The notes beneath the pieces were generated by a model. The model was not told the DNA's origin. It did not search any database and saw only the letters and a program-made list of their open reading frames with translations. A program made the position numbers and the translations under genes. A stretch of 64,000 nucleotides of DNA from Phycisphaerae bacterium. GTDB lineage: Bacteria; Planctomycetota; Phycisphaerae; Phycisphaerales; Phycisphaeraceae. The DNA is taken from positions 1 to 64,000 of the forward strand of contig JAUHZU010000005.1 in NCBI GenBank assembly GCA_030425705.1, given 5' to 3'. Below are positions 33,320-42,211 of this stretch, one piece after another. Position 1 is the stretch's first letter, and every line of letters starts with the position of its first letter.

Positions 33320-36300
33320 CTACACCACCGGCTCGGCGGTGTCGGGGGCGTCGAGCACGTCCGGCCGCGGCTCGGGCCGCGACACCGGCCCGCCGGTCGG
33401 GCCCTGGCCCTTGGTCCCGATGATGAGGATCGGGCTCGCGATCGCCACCGACGAGTAGGTCCCGACGAGCACACCGATCACCATGGCGAACGCGAAGCCG
33501 TGCACGCCCGGCCCGCCGAGCACGTACAGCACGATCACCGCGAGGAACGTCGTCAGCGACGTCATCAGGGTCCGGCTGATCGTCTGGTTGATCGAGTCGT
33601 TGATGATCGCCGGCGTCGCCCGGCTGAGCCGGCCGCGGTTCTCTCGGATACGGTCGAACACGACGATCGTGTCGTTCAGCGAGTAGCCGACGATCGTCAG
33701 CAGCGCCGCGACGATCGCGAGGTTGACCTTGAACGGGTCCAGCAGCAGCAGGTTGGAGATCGCCGAGTCCTCGCCGAGCACCTTGTACGCCCAGCCCGCC
33801 AGCGCGATCATGCCCAGCGAGATCGACACATCGTGGACCAGCGCGGCGATCGCGGCGAGCCCGTAGCGGATGCTGCCGAACCGGACCCAGATGTAGACCA
33901 CCACCGCCAGCAGCGACAGGAACATCGCGACCAGCGCGGTCTGCTTCATCGTCCCCGACACCTGGCTGTTGAACACGGTGACGTCGCTGAAGCTCGCGTC
34001 CCGCTGCATCGCGTCGCGCACGAGCGCCCACTCCGTCGCCGCCAGGCCCTCGGCGTTGTTGAAGTCGGCGAGCTGCTGGTCGTAGTCCGTGTAGTCGTCC
34101 TTCACCACGACCGCGACCGCGTCGTACAGCAGGTTGCCGTCGGCGTCCGCGCCGCCCTGGTCCGCGCGGGTCAGGGGGATCACGTCGTAGCTGCGGGCGC
34201 CCAGCGTGTCGTGCGGGGGCTGGCGGCGCATCCGGGAGACGCGGTCCAGCACCTGCTCGGCGCTCTGGGGCGGGCTCATCCCGTCGATCACGATCGCCAC
34301 GCCGCCGCGGTACGCCGACACGTCGTCGCGGTCGCCGTCGGCGCGGTACGCCCCGTCGAACACCCGCTCCAGCGAGTTGTCGGTGATCGCCTGGACGAAC
34401 TTCGCCGCCTGCGCGACGCTCAGCTCCTGGCCGTCGTAGCTGACGACCTGCGTCGTCTCGAGCTTGTCGTCGAACGCCAGCTTGAGCAGGCCCGTCACGC
34501 CCCGGCTGTCGGTGATGAGCATCGAGGCGCTGTAGCCCGAGCCCGCCTGCCGGCCGGTCGTCACGAGGTTGTCGCCATCAAAGTTGGCGTAGTCGATCAT
34601 CGGCTCGGGCTCGGGCAGCGAGGCCCGCGCGTCCGCCACCCGGTCCACCACCGCCTTGTAGTAGGCGTCGGCCGACTGCTTCTCTTCCAGGCCCGCGACG
34701 ATCGCCGACAGGTCATCGGCCACGTCCGCCTGCGCCCCGCCGGCCAGCACGTTGCTCACAATCCTGGCGAGGCGGTCCGCGTCGCCCTCCATGTCCAGCA
34801 TCCGCGCCAGCCGCTCGTGGTACTCCGCGACGCGCTCGGCGTGTTGCGTCCGGGCCTGCTCGACGACGCCCGCGACCTGCGCGTACAGCGCGTCCGCGTC
34901 CAGCTCCGTGCCCGTGAGCTCGATCAGCCGGCTCAGGTCCTCGGCGACGGACGCCTGCCCGGCGTCTTCCTGCACCGCCTCCGCCACCTCACCGAACAGG
35001 TTGATCCGCTCGCGGACCTCGTCGATCGGCAGCGTCTCGAGCACCGGCTCGCCGTTTTCTTCCTCGCCGGTCGGCTTGAACTCGAAGCCGACCTGCGTGC
35101 CCGAGCGGAACTCGATGTCCAGCAGGTCCGCCCCGCGGTTGAACGCCTCCGCGAGCCCGAGCACCAGCAGCAACAGGCTCACCGGCACGAGCACCTTGCT
35201 CAGCTTGATCCAGTTCACCTCGGGGTGCAGCAGCTTGCTCAGCCCGGGCACGGCCAGGGGCAGCATGTGCAGCGTCTTCGCCTTGCTGAACCGCACATAC
35301 AGGTCGATGATGACCTTCGTGCAGAACAGCGCGGTGAACAGCGTCGCGAGGATGCCGATCCCCAGCACGACGGCGAAGCCCTTGACCTCGCTGGTCGCGG
35401 TGTACCCGAGGATCACACAGGTGATCAGGGTCGTGATGTTCGCGTCGAGGATGGTCGACAAGGCCTTGCTGTAGCCCTGCCGCACGGCCACCTCGAGCGA
35501 CTGCTTGGCCATCAGCTCCTCGCGGATACGCTCGAAGATCAGCACGTTCGCGTCGACCGCCATGCCGATCGTCAGCACCATGCCCGCGATGCCCGGCAGG
35601 GTGAAGGTCGATTGGATCATCGCCATGATGCCCAGGATGAGCACCATGTTCACGGCCAGCGCGAAGTTCGCGACCAGCCCGCCGAAGAAGTAGTAGACCA
35701 TCATGAAGACCGCGACCACGAGCAGCGCGATCAACGCCGCCTCGATGCCGGCCTTCAGGTTGTCCTCACCCAGCTGCGGGCCGGTCGTCTTCTGGCTCAC
35801 CGGCAGCTCGGAGAGCTGGCCCTCCAGGGCCCCGGCCTGCATGGTCTGCTTGAGGTAGTTGACCTCGGCCCGGGTGAAATCGCCGGAGATCTGCACGTTC
35901 GTGCTCAGCGCCTGGTTGATCCGCGGCGAGGTGAGCACCATGTTGTCCAGCAGCACCGCCATCGGCCGACCGACGTTGGGCTGGGTCATCCGCTGCATCA
36001 GGCCCGAGCCCCGGCCGTCCAGACGGAAGTCGACCGTGGGCCGGCCCAGCTCGTCGGCGCCGATCGAGACGGTCTGCACCTCCCAGTTGTCCGCCCGCGT
36101 CATCGCCTCGTCATCGGTGTTGTGCAGCAGCACGTACAGCCGGCCGGCGTACGCCCGCGCGACGACGTTGCGGTACGTCTCGAAGAACGAGGTGACCGCC
36201 TCCCGCGCGGCCGCGGCCTCCGCCTCGTCGGGCGACAGGGTCTCGCGGAGCATGCCCTGGACCTGTTCGAGCTCCTCGGCCTCGACATACTTGGACAGGT

Positions 36301-37390
36301 CGTCGACCTCGAACCAGCGGTAGTCTTCTTCCGCGCCGGCGCGGGGGCCGTCGTTGTCCAGCCGGGCGATGGCTCCGCGGTGGTTCAGCGCCGGGTCGGC
36401 GGCGATGCGGAACTCAAGCACGCCCGAGCCCTGCAGCAGCGCGATCAAGTCCTGTGGGTCGTCGAGCGGGCCCTTCACGTCTTCATACGCCAGCAGCGCG
36501 TCGTAGGCGGCCTGGAGGCGGTCGGCGTGGTTGGGGTAGAACGTCTTGAGCTCCGCCAGCCGGTCCTCGCGCGGCGTGGTCTCGCCCGCGGCGCGGCGCT
36601 CCTCGCTGAGCTCCTCGGCCGGCAGGTCCACCAGCATGTCGAACTGCCCGATGCTGAACGCGTACGCCCGCAGCGTCTCGGTCTCGACGGCCTGGAACGC
36701 CAGCTCGGCATCGATGAAGGCCGTCTCCGCGTCCTCCAGCGCCTCAAACACGTTCATGTTCTCATCACGCAGCTCAGCGGGCACGGCGTTCCACTGCTGC
36801 TGGGCCTCTTCATATCGTGCGTCTGCGGCTTCCTGCGCGTCGAAGAGCGCGGCGATCTCCCCGAGCCGGGCCCGCAGCTCCGCGTTGCCCCCGGCCAGGC
36901 GATCGAGCATCGCGTCCCGGCTGGCGGGTTCGGCGCGGACGGCGGCGTCTAGGTCGCCGCGGGTCAGGTTGCCGGTGGTCAGCGCGGTCCGGGCGGCGTC
37001 GTAGGCCTCGCGCGCGTCGCGGACCTCCTTGTTCGCCAGGGCCATCTGCACCTCGATGCGTTGGCCCGCGACGCGACGCCAGATCAGGTTCCGCGTGCCC
37101 GTCGGGTCGACGCGTTCGGCGAGGACCTCCATCGTCCGCTCGATCACGTCCGACGCGAGCTGCCCCTCGGGCACGGTCACGTCGTAGACCAGCGTCGTCC
37201 CGCCGACCAGGTCGATGCCGCCCTTGAGCCGCTGCTGCGGGCCGTACTCGCCCGGGACCCAGAGCATGGCCACGGCCCCGAAGACGACGCCGGCGATCAG
37301 CGAGACCTTCCACCAGTGCTGGTTGAGGACGTACAAAACAATCGCGCCAAAGAGCAGCGCCAGGAAGATGCAGAGGAAGAGAATGGCCAT
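33320..37390 (-). CDS. secDF: Fused protein translocase SecDF
   Basis: A 1356-residue membrane protein combining SecD and SecF, which use the proton gradient to help proteins leave SecYEG. The SecD part has the GIDLVGGTTLVYD motif near 57-70, the P1 domain and six helices with GMAVDANVLIFERIREEL. The SecF part (from about 1120) has VQ-type VSGTMKQTALVAMF, IVGYSLNDTIVVFDRIRENRGR and a last helix pair. Two features are unusual: a helical, Glu/Ala-rich insert of about 190 residues in the P1 head (roughly 118-315), and a second long soluble segment (about 775-1000) between the SecD and SecF membrane halves. It follows yajC on the same strand with 134 bases between. Confidence 0.95.
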   Translation of the reverse strand: MAILFLCIFLALLFGAIVLYVLNQHWWKVSLIAGVVFGAVAMLWVPGEYGPQQRLKGGIDLVGGTTLVYDVTVPEGQLASDVIERTMEVLAERVDPTGTRNLIWRRVAGQRIEVQMALANKEVRDAREAYDAARTALTTGNLTRGDLDAAVRAEPASRDAMLDRLAGGNAELRARLGEIAALFDAQEAADARYEEAQQQWNAVPAELRDENMNVFEALEDAETAFIDAELAFQAVETETLRAYAFSIGQFDMLVDLPAEELSEERRAAGETTPREDRLAELKTFYPNHADRLQAAYDALLAYEDVKGPLDDPQDLIALLQGSGVLEFRIAADPALNHRGAIARLDNDGPRAGAEEDYRWFEVDDLSKYVEAEELEQVQGMLRETLSPDEAEAAAAREAVTSFFETYRNVVARAYAGRLYVLLHNTDDEAMTRADNWEVQTVSIGADELGRPTVDFRLDGRGSGLMQRMTQPNVGRPMAVLLDNMVLTSPRINQALSTNVQISGDFTRAEVNYLKQTMQAGALEGQLSELPVSQKTTGPQLGEDNLKAGIEAALIALLVVAVFMMVYYFFGGLVANFALAVNMVLILGIMAMIQSTFTLPGIAGMVLTIGMAVDANVLIFERIREELMAKQSLEVAVRQGYSKALSTILDANITTLITCVILGYTATSEVKGFAVVLGIGILATLFTALFCTKVIIDLYVRFSKAKTLHMLPLAVPGLSKLLHPEVNWIKLSKVLVPVSLLLLVLGLAEAFNRGADLLDIEFRSGTQVGFEFKPTGEEENGEPVLETLPIDEVRERINLFGEVAEAVQEDAGQASVAEDLSRLIELTGTELDADALYAQVAGVVEQARTQHAERVAEYHERLARMLDMEGDADRLARIVSNVLAGGAQADVADDLSAIVAGLEEKQSADAYYKAVVDRVADARASLPEPEPMIDYANFDGDNLVTTGRQAGSGYSASMLITDSRGVTGLLKLAFDDKLETTQVVSYDGQELSVAQAAKFVQAITDNSLERVFDGAYRADGDRDDVSAYRGGVAIVIDGMSPPQSAEQVLDRVSRMRRQPPHDTLGARSYDVIPLTRADQGGADADGNLLYDAVAVVVKDDYTDYDQQLADFNNAEGLAATEWALVRDAMQRDASFSDVTVFNSQVSGTMKQTALVAMFLSLLAVVVYIWVRFGSIRYGLAAIAALVHDVSISLGMIALAGWAYKVLGEDSAISNLLLLDPFKVNLAIVAALLTIVGYSLNDTIVVFDRIRENRGRLSRATPAIINDSINQTISRTLMTSLTTFLAVIVLYVLGGPGVHGFAFAMVIGVLVGTYSSVAIASPILIIGTKGQGPTGGPVSRPEPRPDVLDAPDTAEPVV

Positions 37391-37399
37391 GGCAGAGTA

Positions 37400-37423
37400 G
37401 GGTCTGGGGTCTGGGGCCTAGGG
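37400..37423 (+). other. Potential G-quadruplex between yajC and secDF
   Basis: Four G runs with short loops: GGG-TCT-GGGG-TCT-GGGG-CCTA-GGG. The G-rich strand is the template strand for the secDF transcript, and the motif lies 10 bases before the secDF start codon. The same stretch forms an imperfect 7-base tandem repeat (GGGTCTG-like) that continues to about 37440. Confidence 0.55.
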
Positions 37424-37524
37424 TCTAGGCCGGGGCAGGGATCGTTGCACGGGTGCACCCGCCGCATGCGGCTCAGCGCATCGCGTCCCGGCCTGTTGAA
37501 ACGCCGGGGACACGGGGTCGGTTC

Positions 37525-37962
37525 TTATTTGCTGTCGCCCGAGGAGCTGTCGCTGACGACGGTGCGGATGGCGTCCTTGGAGAAACGCAGGCGGGTGTTG
37601 GCCGACTCGTCGACCTTGACGAGCACCTCGTCGTCACGGACCTCGACGACCGAGCCCTTGATCCCCCCGATGGTGATAACCTTCGAGCCCTTGGTCATGG
37701 AGGCGAGCAGCTCGGCCTGCTTCTTTTTCTGCTTGCGCGACCCGCCACCGAGCAGGAAGATCCAGAGGACCACCATGCCGAGCATGAGGATCCAGAACCC
37801 GTTGCCGCCGAGGAACCCGCCGGACTCCTTGGTCGTGTTGCCGTCGCCGGGCGTGCTGTCCTGTCCGGTGGTGCTGCTGGTGTTGTCGCTGCCGGGGCCG
37901 GCCGCGGCGCCGCCCTCGTCCGAGAGCTGCGCGAGGGGGATCGACAAGGGGTCGAACGTCAT
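37525..37962 (-). CDS. yajC: Preprotein translocase subunit YajC
   Basis: A 145-residue protein with one membrane helix (about 55-72, WILMLGMVVLWIFLLGGG), then RKQKKKQAELLASMTKGSKVITIGGIKGSVVEVRDDEVLVKVDE, the conserved YajC core. YajC binds SecDF and assists export. The N-terminal 50 residues, Ser/Gly/Thr-rich, are longer than in most homologues. The gene sits directly before secDF and after tgt on the same strand, the common tgt-yajC-secDF order. Confidence 0.94.
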   Translation of the reverse strand: MTFDPLSIPLAQLSDEGGAAAGPGSDNTSSTTGQDSTPGDGNTTKESGGFLGGNGFWILMLGMVVLWIFLLGGGSRKQKKKQAELLASMTKGSKVITIGGIKGSVVEVRDDEVLVKVDESANTRLRFSKDAIRTVVSDSSSGDSK

Positions 37963-38046
37963 GGTGTCTGGCCCTGTGGGGGTCGGGAACAGGCCTCGCC
38001 GACCGAGACCCCGGCGTCAGCCGGCGGGATCGGCGGGGCGGACGCG

Positions 38047-39351
38047 TCAAAACGCGACCGGCCAGTCCCGGGCGAGGAAAGACCAGTCATTGTCCCTGAT
38101 CGCCCGACGGATGTCCAACAGCAGGCGCTGGAAGTGCCGGAGGTTATGGAGACTCACCAGCGTCGGCCCGAGCATCTCCTCGGCCTTGAACAGGTGCCGG
38201 AGGTAGGACCGGCTGAAAGGCGGGTCTGCCCCGCCACAGGCCTGGCAGTCGCAGCCCTCGACGATGGGCCGCGGGTCGTCCCGGAACCCCGCGTTCTTCA
38301 GCCGGATCGGGCCCGTCGGGGTGAACGCCACGGCGTTCCGGCCGTTCCGCGTCGGCAGCACGCAGTCGAACATGTCCACCCCGGCCCGCACGGCCGCGAC
38401 GATATCCCGCTCGTAGCCCACCCCCATCAGGTACCTCGGCCGGTCCGTGGGCAGCTTCGGGGCCGTGTGCTCGACAACCCGCCGGATCTCGTCGGGCCCC
38501 TCGCCCACCGCGACCCCGCCGATCGCGTAGCCCGGGGCGTCGTGCTGGGTGATCCGCTCCAGGCACCAGTCCCGCTGGGCTAGGTCGGTCCCGCCCTGCA
38601 CGATCGGGAACAGCGCCTGCACCGCGTCGCGCCCCGAGCCGCGGTGGTAGGCCATGCACCGGTCCAGCCAGCGCAGCGTCCGCTCGTTGGCGAGCTTCAC
38701 GCGCTCGGTGTAGGCCCGGTCGTCCATCGCGCCGGGGGCCGCGTCTTGATCCTTGGCACTAGCCGCCGCGTCACACGCGGCGGAGCCCCCGCCGTGGCCC
38801 GTGGCCCGACCGCCGCGTGTGAGGCGGCGGCTGTTGGCCTTGGTGTGTGCATGCGACGCGCGGCGCTGCTTGAGGTGGTCGCTGAGGTCCTGCGCCGGCG
38901 GGCAGTCGTCAAACGCCATGATGATGTCGGCCCCCAGCTCATGCTGGACCTGCATCGACCGCTCGGGGGTCAGCGCGATGGTCGAGCCGTCGAGTTGGCT
39001 CTTAAACCGGACGCCGTCCTCGTCGATACGGTTGGTCTTGGCCAGCGAGAAGACCTGGAACCCGCCGGAGTCGGTGAGCATTGGCCCGCGCCAGCCGGTC
39101 CACTGCTGGAGCCCGCCCATCTTCGCGACCAGCTCGCTGCCGGGACGGAGCAGGAGGTGGTAGGTGTTGCCGAGGACGATCTGCGCGCCGGTCGCGCGGA
39201 CCTGGTCGGGGGTGAGCCCCTTGACGGTGCCCTGCGTGCCGACGGGCATGAACGCGGGGGTATCGAAGCTGCCATGCGGCGTCGTGACCCGGCCGAGCCG
39301 GGCGTGAGAGGACGTGTCCTGGTGGAGGAGTTCGTAGGTCAGCGCGGGCAT
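38047..39351 (-). CDS. tgt: tRNA-guanine transglycosylase Tgt with an inserted repeat
   Basis: A 434-residue enzyme that swaps the wobble guanine of GUN-anticodon tRNAs for preQ1 on the way to queuosine. The general acid D94 (TDSGGFQV), FDDC at 147-150, GGVAVGE at 278-284, the nucleophile region DMFDCVLPTR (326-335) and the zinc site C367, C369, C372, H402 are all present. The usual length is about 375; the extra sequence lies at about 155-210, between FDDCPP and ERTLRWLDRC. Residues 171-197 of it are encoded by copy B of the GC-rich repeat, in frame. The insert falls in a surface region, so activity may be kept. The ATG at 39351 matches the family start. Confidence 0.94.
   Translation of the reverse strand: MPALTYELLHQDTSSHARLGRVTTPHGSFDTPAFMPVGTQGTVKGLTPDQVRATGAQIVLGNTYHLLLRPGSELVAKMGGLQQWTGWRGPMLTDSGGFQVFSLAKTNRIDEDGVRFKSQLDGSTIALTPERSMQVQHELGADIIMAFDDCPPAQDLSDHLKQRRASHAHTKANSRRLTRGGRATGHGGGSAACDAAASAKDQDAAPGAMDDRAYTERVKLANERTLRWLDRCMAYHRGSGRDAVQALFPIVQGGTDLAQRDWCLERITQHDAPGYAIGGVAVGEGPDEIRRVVEHTAPKLPTDRPRYLMGVGYERDIVAAVRAGVDMFDCVLPTRNGRNAVAFTPTGPIRLKNAGFRDDPRPIVEGCDCQACGGADPPFSRSYLRHLFKAEEMLGPTLVSLHNLRHFQRLLLDIRRAIRDNDWSFLARDWPVAF
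38755..38839. repeat. GC-rich inverted repeat element, copy B (inside tgt)
   Basis: Arms of 23 bases (38761-38783 and 38810-38832) match with one mismatch and flank a 26-base spacer; GGC/GGCC ends extend them. The core CCGCCGCG-TCACA-CGCGGCGG and the flanking GCACTAG are shared with copy A at 32314-32409. It keeps the tgt reading frame open. Confidence 0.85.
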
Positions 39352-39380
39352 GGGCGGGCGATTATGCCGTATGTTGCGTA

Positions 39381-40394
39381 TCAGTGCCCGCGCAGCCGCT
39401 CGGTGTCCTGCTTGAGCAGCTTCTGCTCCTTCTTGGTCAGCGACTGCAGGCCCTGCTCGGAAACCTTCGCGAGGATACGGTCGATCTCGGCGCGGTCGAC
39501 GGCCTGCTTCTTTCGGGCTTTCGCTTCCTTCGCGGCACGGCGGCCTTCTCGCGGTGCGCGGATTGAGGGCTCGCTCTGCACGGCGTAGTGCCCGTCGCTC
39601 ATCATGGCCTCGGCCCTTAGAGCTTGCAGCCTCCTGTAACACTCGAACAGGCCGAAAAGCGCGATGTAAAACAGCATGCGCTGCCCGGAGAGGAAGCCAA
39701 AGACACCCACCGCAATCGAAGCCCAAAGCCCGATCCGGGCCGACCAGTACAAGCTTGCGTAGTAGCCGATCTTCAGCCATAGGACGACCTGAAACAGGCG
39801 GCCGCCATCAAACGGGTAGAAGGCGAGGGCGAGATTGAGCAGGAGCAGCAGGTAGTTCACGATGAAAACCAGCCCAACGATCTGGAGCCAGTCACTCGCG
39901 ACATATCCTGCCCAAGGGTTGAAGGGGTTCCAGCCGACCGGCATGTCGGCCTCGACCGTGAACCAGAGTGTCGCGTACGCGGCAACGAGCAGGATCAGGT
40001 TGACCAGCGGGCCCGATGCGGTCGTGACAAAATGCGCGGCGGGGGTCCTCGGCGGCGAAGTCGAGGCGAGCCCGCCTAGCGGCCAAAGCAACACACGGTC
40101 CGCTTTGCCCTTCATCCAACGGCAGCCGATGCAGTGGCCAAACTCGTGCAGCAGCACACTGATGAACAGCACCGACATCACCTTGACCGTCCAGAGCAGG
40201 CTGTCGCCGGTCACCAAAAGGTAGAGGATGAAAGCAAAGAACAGGAAGTGGATACGGACCTGGATGCCCCACACCCGCCCGAACGAAAGCGACCAGTCCA
40301 GCAACCGCATCAACCGAGCAATCTGATCGTTCGGGGATACACCGCGGCTGCTGTACGGGTCCCTGCGTGGTGGACCGTTCTCGCCCCACTTCAT
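39381..40394 (-). CDS. Site-2-protease-like M50 metallopeptidase
   Basis: A 337-residue polytopic membrane protein with the zinc motif HEFGH at 83-87 in SVLLHEFGHCIGCRWM, followed by a long-range Asp candidate in the AFYPFDGGRLF block, where Asp is the third ligand. It would cut membrane proteins within the bilayer. The C-terminus (about 295-330) has a soluble basic helix pair, AEIDRILAKVSEQGLQSLTKKEQ, the short DUF6576-like tail. The same tail closes the neighbouring rhomboid. The start overlaps the end of that rhomboid gene by four bases, so the two are translationally linked. Confidence 0.9.
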   Translation of the reverse strand: MKWGENGPPRRDPYSSRGVSPNDQIARLMRLLDWSLSFGRVWGIQVRIHFLFFAFILYLLVTGDSLLWTVKVMSVLFISVLLHEFGHCIGCRWMKGKADRVLLWPLGGLASTSPPRTPAAHFVTTASGPLVNLILLVAAYATLWFTVEADMPVGWNPFNPWAGYVASDWLQIVGLVFIVNYLLLLLNLALAFYPFDGGRLFQVVLWLKIGYYASLYWSARIGLWASIAVGVFGFLSGQRMLFYIALFGLFECYRRLQALRAEAMMSDGHYAVQSEPSIRAPREGRRAAKEAKARKKQAVDRAEIDRILAKVSEQGLQSLTKKEQKLLKQDTERLRGH

Positions 40395-41320
40395 TGCCGG
40401 TCCTCGACCTGTTGGGCCTGTGTCGCCTGCTGCAGTAGCTTCTTCTCTTTCCGGGTGAGGCTGGCCAGCCCCTCGCCACGGACCTTATCCAGGATACGGT
40501 CGATCTCCTGCTGATCCGGCCCCTTCGCGACACGTCTCTTTCGTTTGCCTGCACCCCCAGCGCGAGCGGTCCCGGACCCCACGAAGTTGAGCAGGCCGGG
40601 ACGGCGGATGAGCAGGTAGCCTGCGAGGCAGCCACCGAGGTGTGCCGCCTCGCCGCCGGCGTTCGAGCCCTGCTCGAACCCGCGGAAGAGCACGGTAAAC
40701 GCACCGATCCCCACAATCACCCAGGCAAGCGTCTTGAGCCGAATCGGTATCGGCGGGAACAGGAGTTGGACCCGCGTCTCGGGCGCAACCGTCGCCGCAC
40801 CGATCAAGACCGCTAGCACCCCTGCCGACGCGCCGACCAGGGGCGTGATCGGGCTGGACAGGATCAGCCCTGACAGCCAGAACAGAATGTAAAACAACGA
40901 CCCGACCGCCCCGCTGAACAGGTAGAACACGAGGAAACGACGCGAACCCAGATAGTGCTCGATCATCGGCCCGAAGAAATACAGCCCCAGCATGTTAAAG
41001 AGAAGGTGGCCTATCCCGGCGTGCAGGAACTGGAAACTCAGGAATCGCCAGGCCTGGCCATGCTGCACTGCGAAGTATGCAGAGAAATGACCCCACTGCT
41101 CCAGCGGCCCCATCCGGCCCAGCGTGATGGGCTGACCGTTGCTGGCAATGAAAACCAGTTCACCCCCAATCCCCGCCGACAACAGGACCTTGTCGAGCAC
41201 AAACACGGCGATGTTGATCGCGATTAGCCAGAAAACCACCGACCGACCACGCACAGACAGTACGGGCCCGGCGCCGCCGGGTCCAGCATCCTGCGCATAC
41301 TCACGATCTTGCCAGCCCAT
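40391..41320 (-). CDS. Rhomboid protease with a DUF6576-like tail
   Basis: A 309-residue rhomboid with about six helices. The catalytic dyad is S165 in VGASAGVLA and H227 in EAAHLGGCLAGYLL; the conserved HxxxN is in GHLLFNMLGLYFFG (H105, N109). The last 35 residues (EIDRILDKVRGEGLASLTRKEKK) repeat the tail of the next gene, the M50 peptidase, implying a shared partner or regulation. It is an active-site-complete intramembrane serine protease. It is encoded 48 bases after a second rhomboid gene on the same strand. Confidence 0.93.
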   Translation of the reverse strand: MGWQDREYAQDAGPGGAGPVLSVRGRSVVFWLIAINIAVFVLDKVLLSAGIGGELVFIASNGQPITLGRMGPLEQWGHFSAYFAVQHGQAWRFLSFQFLHAGIGHLLFNMLGLYFFGPMIEHYLGSRRFLVFYLFSGAVGSLFYILFWLSGLILSSPITPLVGASAGVLAVLIGAATVAPETRVQLLFPPIPIRLKTLAWVIVGIGAFTVLFRGFEQGSNAGGEAAHLGGCLAGYLLIRRPGLLNFVGSGTARAGGAGKRKRRVAKGPDQQEIDRILDKVRGEGLASLTRKEKKLLQQATQAQQVEDRQ

Positions 41321-41368
41321 CCAAACATCCTATCGGCTGATTCCGACACGCGGCGTGCATGACAAACG

Positions 41369-42115
41369 CTACGTATCGATGCCGCCATCGCCCGGCGGGT
41401 CGAGGCGTGGGGCCTTGGGGTCGACCCAGTCCAGGGACCACGGCCGCTTGATCAGGATGAAGCCAAACAGCGCGCCGCCCAGGTGCGCGGCGTTGCCCCC
41501 GCCGTTCCAGTCGATCAGCAGGCCGGCGGCGGAGATGACGAAGAAGACCGCCGCGAGCCGGCGGACGGTGATCCACATCGGGGGGAGGATGAGCTTGACC
41601 TCCAGCTTCGGGGCGACCAGCGCGACGCCGACCAGCAGCCCGAAGACCGACCCGGACGCGCCGACCAGCCAGCCGGCCTGGCCGGGCTGGGCGTGGATCA
41701 GCGGCGTCCACGCGAGCACCGCCATGAGCCAGGCCCCGCACGCCCCGCACAGCAGGTAGAACACGATGAACCGCTTCGTGCCCCACCACTTCTCCATCAT
41801 GGGCCCAAAGACGTAGAGCGCCATCATGTTCAGCCCGAGGTGCACCACCCCGCCGTGCAGGAACTGGTAGGTGAACAGCCGCCAAAGCTCCCACTGGTTC
41901 ATGGCCTGGGGGATGTTGAAGTTGCCGTAGTACCGCAGCACACCGGTCTGGAACGACCCGCTCATCGCGTGGACCTGAATCTGCAGGACCAAATCGATCA
42001 AATAGACCGCGATGTTCAGGTACAGCAGCCAGCGCACGGCCGGCGACTGGTCGAGCGTCGGCAGCGGGTCGTCGTCCGCGTCGGGCGGGATGACAGTGGC
42101 CTTGCGGTCGTACAT
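41369..42115 (-). CDS. Rhomboid family intramembrane serine protease
   Basis: A 248-residue rhomboid, paralogous to its neighbour. Active-site residues are present: S154 in VGASGSVFGLL and H211 in NAAHLGGALFGFIL, with the HxxxN box at H92-N96 (VHLGLNMMALYVFG). It lacks the C-terminal DUF6576-like tail found in the other rhomboid and the M50 peptidase; its tail is short and Pro/Asp-rich. It is the first gene of a three-gene run of membrane proteases. Confidence 0.93.
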   Translation of the reverse strand: MYDRKATVIPPDADDDPLPTLDQSPAVRWLLYLNIAVYLIDLVLQIQVHAMSGSFQTGVLRYYGNFNIPQAMNQWELWRLFTYQFLHGGVVHLGLNMMALYVFGPMMEKWWGTKRFIVFYLLCGACGAWLMAVLAWTPLIHAQPGQAGWLVGASGSVFGLLVGVALVAPKLEVKLILPPMWITVRRLAAVFFVISAAGLLIDWNGGGNAAHLGGALFGFILIKRPWSLDWVDPKAPRLDPPGDGGIDT

Positions 42116-42211
42116 GCGTGGGATTGTAGGGGGATGGGGCCGAGGGGCCAGCGGCCGAGGGGCAAGCGGAACTCCAAAATGCCAGACCGCAAACGCTCGG
42201 CCCCTGCCGCA

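Noticed and set aside
32594-36952. A 1452-residue open frame on the plus strand
   Set aside because: It overlaps rsmJ and is antisense to secDF; composition is that of a GC-rich shadow frame.
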